Of a DNA stretch of 64,000 nt, positions 54,938-62,900 are shown one piece after another (positions within the stretch are counted from its first letter, which is position 1; each line of letters begins with the position of its first letter). Under the pieces are notes generated by a model. That model made no database searches, had not been told where the DNA came from, and worked only from the letters and a program-made list of their open reading frames with translations. A program made the position numbers and the translations under genes. This DNA is from an uncultured Dorea sp. (lineage in GTDB: Bacteria; Bacillota; Clostridia; Lachnospirales; Lachnospiraceae), in contig CAJTYU010000017.1 of assembly GCA_910584095.1 (NCBI GenBank), positions 5,749 to 69,748 of the forward strand, in the 5' to 3' direction.

Positions 54938-56476
54938 GTGGCTGATATGAAACAGATACATGATTTCGCTGTGAAATGGTGTGATAAGTTCAGAGACCAG
55001 AATATCAATTATATAGAGTTAGTTGATCATTATATGGCTGATGATTGCGATGCTCTTGGATTTGAAATGGACTGTGGTCATGCCTTTTCAGAGAAGTATG
55101 GCAATGCAGCAAACAATCATGAGGCTTTGGACAGGATTATTGATGATGTAACAGATATTTCCTTGCTAGGTTCTGCAATTTATTCTCAATGGCGTTATTT
55201 CAATCATTGGGCATATGATGCGGCAGAAATATTGGAGCCTAAGAATCGTGCGTGGTTTATTCTGGCATTGAGTAGACTGGCATTGCTTTCCGGAGATAAT
55301 TCGTTTATCTTCCAAGGAATCTTAAAGAAAATGCGTATTGTATCAAATAATATTCGCTGCGGTCCTATGCCGGAACCGGACGATGAGGTAGAACAGCATC
55401 TTACCATCAATAATGAAGGTTGGGTGTGGTTTTTGGGATACAACTTCGGCTGTGGCAGTGAACGATACGAAAAAGCCAGAAGTAAGAATTTCAAAATTGA
55501 TAAAGCAGCCGCAGATAAACTGCTGGATGCGATAGCTGCTTACTTCGGAAATGAGTATGTAGAGATTATTGCTGCTGACATCGGTGATTGGGTTATGGAA
55601 CTGACCAACACCGAGGGTATCACATATAAATTCAGAGGTTTGCTGTGTGCTGATTTTGATTATGAGGGGACAGATTTGTCAGACCTTGTTCGTGATACAG
55701 TTGGGATGGACGATTTGTATGTGTTTGATGGAAACTGCAAGCCGGACGTGATAAATAAAATTACTCTGGACTATCACAGGGTTACAAAAATCAAACCCGG
55801 TCATAAACCGGAAGGTGCAGAGTGGGAATTTGTGACTTGGGATTATATCGAACGTTTGATTATCGATAGAGAAAAGGAAACGTTGGAGCATATTCAGAAT
55901 ATCGGTACTGGATGTAAAGTTTCCCACAAGTATGAAATTGAAGGTGGAATAGAGAGCTTGCTTGAGAATTTCGATGCAGAGGATTTATTTGCTTACAGCG
56001 AAGGAAATCCCGATGACGTTATAGATACGCCGAACGAAACCAAGGATTATACTATAACTATTGATTATAAGAAGAATCCGAGCCGTACCATTACGGGAAG
56101 CTACGATAAAAACGGTCTACCGGAAGACTTTGCGTATTTTGCAGAAACTGTGTTTGACTTCATTCGTTTCTATGGATTGGGAGAAATACTTGATCCGTCA
56201 GTTTATGGTAAAGCAAAACGCCGCAAATTAGAATACATCTTTTGCAGCGTTATCTTTGATGAAGGGTACAAGAGTTATTATTATCTGACCGAGGACGATA
56301 GCATTGAGATCGGTGATTTTGTGCTTGTCCCTGCAGGTAAGGATAATCATGAAGCGGTTGTGGAAGTAGTGAACATCGAATATTTTAGTGAAGAGAACGT
56401 TCCGCTGCCTATTGAAAAGACAAAGCAAATCATTCGCAAGTATGCGAATGAGGATTTTGATTCACCGAGAGTATAA
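54938..56476 (+). CDS. Uncharacterised 512-residue protein
   Basis: I do not recognise a named domain. The protein is acidic and soluble, with no signal peptide or membrane helix. A helical N-terminus (MKQIHDFAVKWCDKFRDQNINYIELVDHYMADDCDALGFEMDCG) precedes a His/Trp/Cys-containing middle. The C-terminal ~60 residues have a beta-rich look (DSIEIGDFVLVPAGKDNHEAVVEVVNIEYF), resembling a small OB- or SH3-like barrel. The GTG nine bases after AAGGAGG is chosen; an earlier ATG would overlap the broken nuclease gene. Intact despite lying between wrecked genes, so probably recent or under selection. AT-rich, likely mobile. Confidence 0.8.
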   Translation: MADMKQIHDFAVKWCDKFRDQNINYIELVDHYMADDCDALGFEMDCGHAFSEKYGNAANNHEALDRIIDDVTDISLLGSAIYSQWRYFNHWAYDAAEILEPKNRAWFILALSRLALLSGDNSFIFQGILKKMRIVSNNIRCGPMPEPDDEVEQHLTINNEGWVWFLGYNFGCGSERYEKARSKNFKIDKAAADKLLDAIAAYFGNEYVEIIAADIGDWVMELTNTEGITYKFRGLLCADFDYEGTDLSDLVRDTVGMDDLYVFDGNCKPDVINKITLDYHRVTKIKPGHKPEGAEWEFVTWDYIERLIIDREKETLEHIQNIGTGCKVSHKYEIEGGIESLLENFDAEDLFAYSEGNPDDVIDTPNETKDYTITIDYKKNPSRTITGSYDKNGLPEDFAYFAETVFDFIRFYGLGEILDPSVYGKAKRRKLEYIFCSVIFDEGYKSYYYLTEDDSIEIGDFVLVPAGKDNHEAVVEVVNIEYFSEENVPLPIEKTKQIIRKYANEDFDSPRV

Positions 56477-56560
56477 GATTAAAAAAGGATAGAATTGAGG
56501 AATGTGCTTTGGCAGAGCGAGAATATAAAAAATTGCTGATGGATATTCTAACATCACAGA

Positions 56561-56840
56561 AGAGGCCATGTCCCCTATGATGTCTGGGAGAAACAAGGGT
56601 ATCTTGTGACCAGAGAGGGAAATGTTGTCCAAAAGACATGATAGCTGAAACAAGAGAAAAGAGATGGCTTTATTCATCAAAAGTCCACGTTTAACTTGTA
56701 CTTTTTCTTGACATAGTACCAATCTACAGAGAAGATTGACGGTGCCATTGCAATAATAATGGGATTGGATAGAGCAATTCGATGCGGGGATGATGTTACG
56801 GCATCGGTTTATGATGAAAGAGAGATTTTGTTTATTTAAT
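56561..56840 (+). pseudogene. Remnants of a phage terminase large-subunit gene
   Basis: Two pieces of the C-terminal nuclease half. 56561-56641 reads RGHVPYDVWEKQGYLVTREG then NVV, matching the VPYDxWxxQGYLxxTxGNVV element of HK97-type large terminases. About 56730-56840 reads EKIDGAIAIIMGLDRAIRCG then ASVYDER, the typical terminase end. The first ~400 codons and the segment between the pieces are missing. This shows that a tailed prophage once occupied the site. Confidence 0.7.
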
Positions 56841-56876
56841 ATTATATGATAGGAAGAACAATAGTTGACAGAGGTA

Positions 56877-56904
56877 TTGACTTTTAAAGAAAAACGTATA
56901 TAAT
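56877..56904 (+). promoter_or_regulatory. Upstream candidate promoter of the structured RNA
   Basis: TTGACT, 16 bases, TATAAT. It lies 75 bases upstream of a second promoter-like pair. Confidence 0.4.
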
Positions 56905-56950
56905 AATTAATACGAGTGGGAATGAAAAATAAGGAAATACAATATTTTTG

Positions 56951-56978
56951 TTGAATTTTTCGATAGATTGAGTATAAT
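56951..56978 (+). promoter_or_regulatory. Main candidate promoter of the structured RNA
   Basis: TTGAAT, 16 bases, consensus TATAAT. Transcription would begin near 56985, just before the first hairpin of the RNA. Confidence 0.55.
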
Positions 56979-56984
56979 AAAAGT

Positions 56985-57243
56985 AGGAACAGAGATGTTC
57001 TCGATGTAAGAGCATCGTTAAAAGTTGGGCTGCAGATGGAGCAGGTTAAACTTCCATTTCATTAGATGTCTTAACTGGGCATCGAGCTTGGCAACTTGGA
57101 TAAAGTTGTAGTCCACGTGGGGGACTTAATGATTTCCACGTCGTTATGGGTATCTTAACTGGATACTGAGGCTGACAACCAGCAGAAAACTCTTTTTAAA
57201 AGAAATTCTTAGAGGAGTGTGTATTTTTAACACACTCCTCTTT
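56985..57243 (+). ncRNA. Candidate structured RNA upstream of the PBECR4-like nuclease
   Basis: About 225 nt before the terminator with no open frame of note. Local hairpins: 56994-57016 (GATG-CTC/GAG-CATC), 57035-57058, 57065-57083, 57092-57108 (CAACTT/AAGTTG), 57110-57126 (AGTCC/GGACT), 57149-57167 and 57171-57183 (GCTG/CAGC). Two of them, GATGTC[TTAACTG]GGCATC and GGTATC[TTAACTG]GATACT, have different stems but the same seven-base loop, which suggests a repeated recognition unit rather than chance. It begins after a good promoter and ends in a terminator hairpin. Function is inferred: RNA antitoxin of the following nuclease, or a cis-acting leader. No known riboswitch class was recognised. 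Confidence 0.6.
57211..57243 (+). terminator. Terminator between structured RNA and nuclease gene
   Basis: Perfect 12-bp stem (AGAGGAGTGTGT with ACACACTCCTCT), loop ATTTTTA, but only TTT then ACAT after the stem. A leaky stop is expected, so a fraction of transcripts would continue into the nuclease gene 15 bases on. Confidence 0.75.
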
Positions 57244-57258
57244 ACATATGAGGGACAA

Positions 57259-57900
57259 ATGGCAACAAAGACAGATAAGAAAAATGTAATACGAAAAGAT
57301 ATCATAGATTCGGCAAGTATATACAGCCAGAATCTGGCAGGTAAAGCTTTTCTGTATGTATATGGCGAAGATTTTTTTGAAGTATCCTTTCCAGTGGATC
57401 ATTTTCTTCATTTAACTGGAGTGGAAACAAAATTATCAGCTAAGGATTTTTATAAGAATGCTAAGAAAGGGAAACTTACAAATAGTCAGTTTTATTTTGA
57501 TGCAAGACATCCATATGCTAACGCAAAAAAGAAATTACCCCGCTTAAAAAGATTACCTGAGTTGACGAATGATATGGTATGTATCCTTAAGGATATGCAA
57601 ACGTTAACAATTATATACAAATTGAGTGTTACTAATTTGGAATTTACATTAGGCTTGACTGAAAATATAGACAGTCAAGGTAAAAAAGTTAATGATTTCT
57701 TTCTGCCGATGTCATTGCGGATAGAAGATTCTTCTGTTGAAAAAAGTAACGACGGGGAAATAGTTGATTTTATTTTCATGAAGGATGCTAGTATGGCTAA
57801 ATACGATACTATGTTGGCAGAAGATAAACATAAATGTATTCCAAGGGGTATAAAGCATTTGATTAGTGATAGTTTTTATAAAGAAGAGACAAACGAATAA
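57259..57900 (+). CDS. PBECR4-like nuclease-domain protein (candidate toxin)
   Basis: 213-residue soluble protein. KAFLYVYGEDFFEVSFPVDHFLHLTGV followed by LSAKDFYKNAKKGKL matches the PBECR4 family as I recall it (phage proteins of the barnase/EndoU/colicin E5-D/RelE-like ribonuclease superfamily). LEFTLGLTENID and FFLPMSLRIED form the later strands. Catalytic residues cannot be fixed by eye; the His in DHFLHLTG is a candidate. An in-frame GTG 42 bases earlier lies inside the terminator stem and is rejected; this ATG has GAGGG four bases before it. It sits between terminase and portal remnants yet is intact, like a phage moron gene kept by selection. Confidence 0.75.
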   Translation: MATKTDKKNVIRKDIIDSASIYSQNLAGKAFLYVYGEDFFEVSFPVDHFLHLTGVETKLSAKDFYKNAKKGKLTNSQFYFDARHPYANAKKKLPRLKRLPELTNDMVCILKDMQTLTIIYKLSVTNLEFTLGLTENIDSQGKKVNDFFLPMSLRIEDSSVEKSNDGEIVDFIFMKDASMAKYDTMLAEDKHKCIPRGIKHLISDSFYKEETNE

Positions 57901-57989
57901 TTACATAGAATATTGAATGAAGCATCAGGAAACGGGTGCTTTTCTTTTGATAAAAATAAAGGTTTCTGCAGACCTTAAAGGAGGTTTCA

Positions 57990-58215
57990 ATGAGAGTATT
58001 ATCAAACATATTCAAATCAAGAGACAAACCACAGAATGCAACATCCGGTAGTGCATACCGATTTTTTTTGGGGGGGGTGTGGAAGCACTTCTGGAAAGAT
58101 GGTAACGGAGCGTTCTGCCATGCAGATGACAGCGGTGTGGTGTTAGTATATAAGTGTGGACAGGAAAAGTTGAACAATCTATACTATCAAGTGAAAGAGC
58201 AAAGGAGATGTTCAA
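57990..58215 (+). pseudogene. Remnant of a phage portal protein gene
   Basis: Starts with the typical portal N-terminus MRVLSNIFKSRDKPQNATSG then SAYRFF. The frame is lost at a homopolymer of eight T and eight G (58062-58077). In the +1 frame GSTSGKMVTERSAMQMTAVW continues the portal sequence exactly as in HK97-type portals, then stops at TAG. A further short tail (YKCGQEKLNNLYYQVKE) suggests a deletion of the main body. The expected length is about 400 residues. Confidence 0.75.
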
Positions 58216-58216
58216 C

Positions 58217-58330
58217 ATGGCGAAGAACCAAAAATCTTACATTTCGGAATATGCAGCGGTTATGCAGATGCCCCAATTTTGTCCTGTGTGTGGTTCAAGC
58301 AAAATAAAGATGGTGAACCATGAGGAGTAG
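58217..58330 (+). CDS. Small protein with a CPVCG motif
   Basis: 37 codons with AAGGAG about nine bases before the ATG: MAKNQKSYISEYAAVMQMPQ then FCPVCGSSKIKMVNHEE. One CxxC pair could bind zinc with a partner or dimerise. It may be a fragment of a larger zinc-ribbon protein. The following 58331-58494 holds no gene. Confidence 0.4.
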   Translation: MAKNQKSYISEYAAVMQMPQFCPVCGSSKIKMVNHEE

Positions 58331-58492
58331 TAAAAAACCCCCAATTCCTACTACGTTTTTACTACGATTGACGGCTTCAACTTGCCCCGTTTTGCTCGTT
58401 CTGTGATTTTTTTGACAATATTCATTAGAAAAATAAACCTCGCAAAACGTGCCAAAACACGGCAAATCATCGCATTTTAGGAGGAATTTTTA

Positions 58493-58692
58493 TTATGATT
58501 AAGATACTTTTCGTCTGCCACGGCAGGATTTGTTGGTCATGGTAAAAATCCTATAAATTCAATGTTTTTTGTGTTTCTTACTCAATTTTACCAATGATTT
58601 ACCAATATTTCTGGAGAGTCAGACCTGCAATTAAGAAAGATGCTCCAATATGATATAAATATATGGATTGGGGAAACAGATGAATAATAATG
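58493..58692 (+). repeat. Direct repeat copy 1: phosphatase stub plus promoter-like segment
   Basis: Contains a short phosphatase stub, a TTTACCAATGATTTACCAAT-type stretch, and the segment GATATAAATATATGGATTGG followed by an ATGAATAA start. Copy 2 at 59628-59800 repeats the same order with moderate identity overall; the 20-base segment is identical. The RhuM/Doc gene lies between the copies. Confidence 0.6.
58495..58545 (+). pseudogene. Stub of a low-molecular-weight protein-tyrosine phosphatase gene
   Basis: 16 codons after a strong AGGAGG: MIKILFVCHGRICWSW then stop. This is the N-terminal strand and start of the phosphatase P-loop (full proteins read MIKILFVCHGNICRSPMAEF). The gene is cut at the P-loop. 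It could be a recombination scar or a leader peptide. Confidence 0.6.
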
Positions 58693-59609
58693 AAATTATT
58701 TTATTTGAGACGGAGGACAGAATGATATCTTTGCCGGTTATGGTAAAGAATGAAACTGTTTGGCTTAATAGAAACCAATTGTCAGAACTGTTTGAACGTG
58801 ACATAAAAACAATCGGTAAGCATATTAATAATGCTCTAAAAGAAGAATTATCCGGGCAAAATACAGTTGTCGCAAAATTTGCGACAACTGCTTCCGATGG
58901 AAAAAAATATATGGTAGAGCACTACAATTTAGATGTTATTATTTCTATTGGTTATCGAGTGAAATCAAAACGGGGCATTGAATTTAGACGTTGGGCAAAT
59001 TGTGTTTTAAAAGAATACATAATCAGAGGATACGCTGTGAATCATAATCGTATGAATCAGTTAAATGAGGTAATACGAGTTATGAAAAGAGCAGAAAACA
59101 GCCTGGATACTAAACAAGTATTAACCGTAGTAGAGAGATATAGCCAGGCACTGGAATTGTTAGATGCCTATGATCATCAGAATATGGAACGGCCAAAAGG
59201 AAATAAGGCAACATATATTCTGACCTATGAAGAATGTAGAAAAGTAATTGATAATATGAAATTTGGCGACAGCAGTTCATTATTCGGCAATGAAAAGGAT
59301 GAATCGTTTAAAGGGAGCATCGGAACCATTTATCAAAGCTTTGCAGGAGAAGACTTATATCCTACTTTGGAAGAAAAAGCTGCAAACTTATTATATTTTG
59401 TTACAAAGAATCATAGCTTTTTTGATGGGAATAAACGAATAGCAGCAACAATATTCCTATATTTTTTGGATAAGAATGATGCCTTATTTAAAAACGGAGA
59501 GAAACTAATTGATGACCATACACTTGTTGCACTCACAATTATGATTGCGGAATCAAATCCAGAAGAAAAAGAAATGATGATAAGTGTAATTATGAATTGT
59601 ATAAAATAA
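58680..59609 (+). CDS. RhuM-family protein with Doc/Fic-type domain
   Basis: 309 residues. The N-terminal RhuM/virulence-protein domain reads VWLNRNQLSELFERDIKTIGKHINNALKEEL and RVKSKRGIEFRRWANCVLKEYIIRGYAVN. The C-terminal half is death-on-curing type with H245-SFFDGNKR, the Doc/Fic active-site motif, so it may transfer phosphate or AMP to a protein target. No antitoxin gene is adjacent. Such fused proteins are common on mobile elements, sometimes near type I restriction genes. The ATG is chosen over an upstream TTG because it follows a GGGGA site at better spacing. Flanked by two similar phosphatase-stub repeats. Confidence 0.88.
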   Translation: MNNNEIILFETEDRMISLPVMVKNETVWLNRNQLSELFERDIKTIGKHINNALKEELSGQNTVVAKFATTASDGKKYMVEHYNLDVIISIGYRVKSKRGIEFRRWANCVLKEYIIRGYAVNHNRMNQLNEVIRVMKRAENSLDTKQVLTVVERYSQALELLDAYDHQNMERPKGNKATYILTYEECRKVIDNMKFGDSSSLFGNEKDESFKGSIGTIYQSFAGEDLYPTLEEKAANLLYFVTKNHSFFDGNKRIAATIFLYFLDKNDALFKNGEKLIDDHTLVALTIMIAESNPEEKEMMISVIMNCIK

Positions 59610-59627
59610 TTATGTGGAGGGTTTAGC

Positions 59628-59800
59628 ATATGACAAAGGTGCTTTTCTATTGCCACGGCAGGAAGTGCTGATTAAAGAAAATATTTTTGTTTTATGTGGA
59701 TTCTGATATGATTAGGATAATTTTTACAACAGGTTTACAACTTTTGAAAGATGTTCCGATGTGATATAAATATATGGATTGGAGAAGTCAATGAATAACA
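59628..59800 (+). repeat. Direct repeat copy 2: phosphatase stub plus promoter-like segment
   Basis: Second copy of the unit described at 58493-58692. Shared elements: the stub start (TTTTC...TGCCACGGCAGGA), AAGATGTTCCGATGTGATAT against AAGATGCTCCAATATGATAT, the identical GATATAAATATATGGATTGG, and ATGAATAA. The second copy's start opens only an eight-codon frame (MNNKNLLW). The remaining DNA from 59801 to 59915 contains no gene. Confidence 0.6.
59630..59671 (+). pseudogene. Second stub of a low-molecular-weight phosphatase gene
   Basis: 13 codons after GGAGGG: MTKVLFYCHGRKC then stop. It is similar to but not identical with the stub at 58495, so the two have diverged or come from different genes. 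Confidence 0.55.
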
Positions 59801-59915
59801 AAAATCTGTTGTGGTGAAATGAGTAAATTGGTTGCAAAGAAGTATACTCAGTTATTTGGTGTGTGAAAACTAAAGAGTTATTATTCAAATTTGGGGGTTG
59901 ACGGAGGCGGCAAAA

Positions 59916-62900
59916 ATGATAAGAACAGAGACATTTCCAACTATTCGAACGAAAATTGACAGATTATTAATGGTTACAAATGAATATAAATATTTTGATC
60001 TCGTGAAGGCGATATACTGTATTAATTTATGTATTAATAATAGATCCGTTTTGGAGTCCTGTTTGGCGTTAAATGCCTGTCTAATTGAATATGAAGAAAA
60101 AGGTAGTCAAAGAATTGAAACATTTGCCGAGTTTAAGAATTTCTTTGATAAAATATATAATGTTATGAAACCAGGAATAGCAGATGATTATACAGTAGAA
60201 GATTTTGGAGAAGTACGGATTAGATATAACGATAAGTTTTATCACGTAATAATAGGAACAGGTCATAATAATGTTTTTGCATGTCTCAATTTTTTACCTA
60301 CTTTAGCAAGAAAGATTTCACATGAACAGGAACTCAATCTGGCTTTAGAGTATGTATCGGGGATTATTGATTATTTTATTGAAGAAAATAAGAATGATGG
60401 TATTGTAGAAAAAAGGTTTGTTCTTCCGCCAGAGGAATTATTCTATAGGGTACAGAGATTCTTTAAGGAAAAGTATAAGAAATACAATATTCTTAAACTT
60501 GATTCTTTGATGAGAAATGATAAAACTACAATTGAAAAAAGTCATTTTGTGTGTAGAGAAGATAATATTTATCCTTTATACAATGTGTCTTTGTTAATTG
60601 ATTTATATGATATATGGGAGAACGAAATTGATTTTAAAGAGCAGATTACTGTCGCGAATATTGGAATCATAGACAGGATTTACAGTTTGTTTGAAACGGA
60701 TCGGTCAAGGGGATGTTTAATGTTTGCACCAGCTATGATATTTCCGAATCAAAAATATGATTCAACTCAGAAAACGTATACCTTTATAGCAAAGGCATCT
60801 CATGGAGTAGTTGTTGCAATTAATGCAGATGAATATGAAGCGGGGCAGTTAGAAAAGGAAATTGAACATATAGAGGAATATCATAAAAGTGGCACGTTGC
60901 AAATTGCGGAAACATATAATCGCTTTGAGAAAAATGGATTAAGAGGGCTACATATTCCGGCCGATGTGCCAATAGAATATTTAATCTACGATAGTTTTAT
61001 GAATCCGAATCAAATGCACATGTCTCTGGGAGAGACTGGAAAGAAGGAAAGAAAAACCTGTACAGCACTGGATGTTATATATTATCTAAATTTTATGGAT
61101 GACACGGATGAATTATTTGAGTACTTATCTTATTCTAAAGAGAGAGATTACGAAAGTTCGTTTGGATTTGGAAGTGATGCTGCTTTGTATTTTACATGGA
61201 GAAATCAAGGACGGTATATTGCAAAGGGTGCAATTGTATTTAATATGCTTGATGTAGGATACGATACAGAAAATGAAGCTGTTGTTGACTATTTCAAGGA
61301 AGAATTGAAAGATTATCCATTCCACATGAAGGACTATCTTTTCCAGGAACCATTTTCGTGGAAAATTGAAAAAAGAGATTTCGGTTTATATGAATATACA
61401 GCTAAACATGGAATGGGATTTGGAGGAATATACTTTACTCTGCCCCAAAATAATTATGTTTTTCTGACAAACAATGTGGAGTTTTATAAAGATGTAAAAG
61501 ATTTTGGGGAATATCGTCAGTGGATACAATTGTTGGAGGAGATTATAACAGAAGGATTTGCTTCGATAAAATGCATATTTGAGGACGATAGTGCAATTTG
61601 CAATACCGGAATACAAATGGCTTTTATGCCTATTGAGTATGCCATTCATGCGGGACACGAATCTTTTCTGCATGAAGACCGGATGTATGTGTATAGCGAC
61701 GCTCAATATCATAACCATAAGTGGATTATAAGATATGTTGTGAAAGATATAAAACGAATTTTTGAGGATATTCAAGCGGCGAAAGATAGAAAGATAGAAC
61801 TTAATATATTAAAAGAAATACTTCTGCCTCTGTTGGTTAGAATGCCTGCTTTAAACGAATTGTTTGAAACAAAAAAACAATTGATTTCTCTTGATAAAAA
61901 GAAGGTGGGAGTTTTTTCGGCTTCTGTAGAATACAAATGGGATAATAATGTACAGAATTTTTCTCCTGAGGATTATTATTATCACGAAGTTCGGAAAAGA
62001 ATAGCAAATGTTTGTTATGGTAATATGATAAAATCGGGAATCTATCGTGGACAAGAGGCAAATCAAATTATACGCTCCATGCAAAAGGCTATAATTGAAG
62101 ATTTCGAGAGTGAAGTGTCAAAATATTCTTGGAGTGAATTACATTGCTCGTTGTTGGATTATCATTCAACGTTACTGCATGATATAAATATTAACTGGAA
62201 AAGATATGGATCATATTTTGACTTAGATGAGAAGAAAGATAAAGAAGTCAGAGATCGTATTATTGACCAAAGAGAAAAAGCAAAGCATGATGATAGAAAT
62301 GCACTTTACCTAATAGAAACAAATTTATACTTGCACCGTGAATCAGAAACACTTGCAACCAGAGATGATATCGAGCTTTTATTAGCATATGCTAATTGGT
62401 TAGTTGTCTTAAATGATGTAGCAGATATGTGCTACTTTGCGGATAACGAAGCCTATATAGAAATAACAGATGAGTATGTAGTGGATACATTATCAGATGA
62501 TCAAGATGCTGAGGAATTAAATGGTTTGCATCATAGGGTATATTCATATTCAGAGGGGTTAAAGCGGAATCATGAAACAGATTCTAAATATCTTGAAAAG
62601 GTGAAGACAACATTTAAGGAGGATATGGGATTTACTTTCCAAGACTTTTTGGATATCTTATCGTATTTCAGTTATTCATTTTCTGAGGAAATCGTTAAAA
62701 AGGTTGGTAATAATGTATTCAGAGCACCTATGGAAGAATTGTTGAGTGATTTCCTAGTGCAAATGAATGGTGTCATTACAGAAGAAGATGCGACTAATCT
62801 TTTTAACTATTTAGTGGTGACGTTTCAAAATCTTAAGACAGCAAACGGTAAGGCAGATTTTTATCTTCCAATCGGTAAAAGAAGAACAAGAGATACTAGG

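Noticed and set aside
57001..57200. Known metabolite riboswitch in front of the nuclease gene
   Set aside because: None of the conserved cores I know (TPP, SAM, FMN, glycine, lysine, purine, cobalamin, c-di-GMP) could be recognised, and the downstream gene is not metabolic.
57217..57258. Longer N-terminus of the PBECR4-like protein from a GTG
   Set aside because: The 14 extra codons fall entirely within the terminator hairpin and its tail and have no ribosome site; the ATG at 57259 has one.
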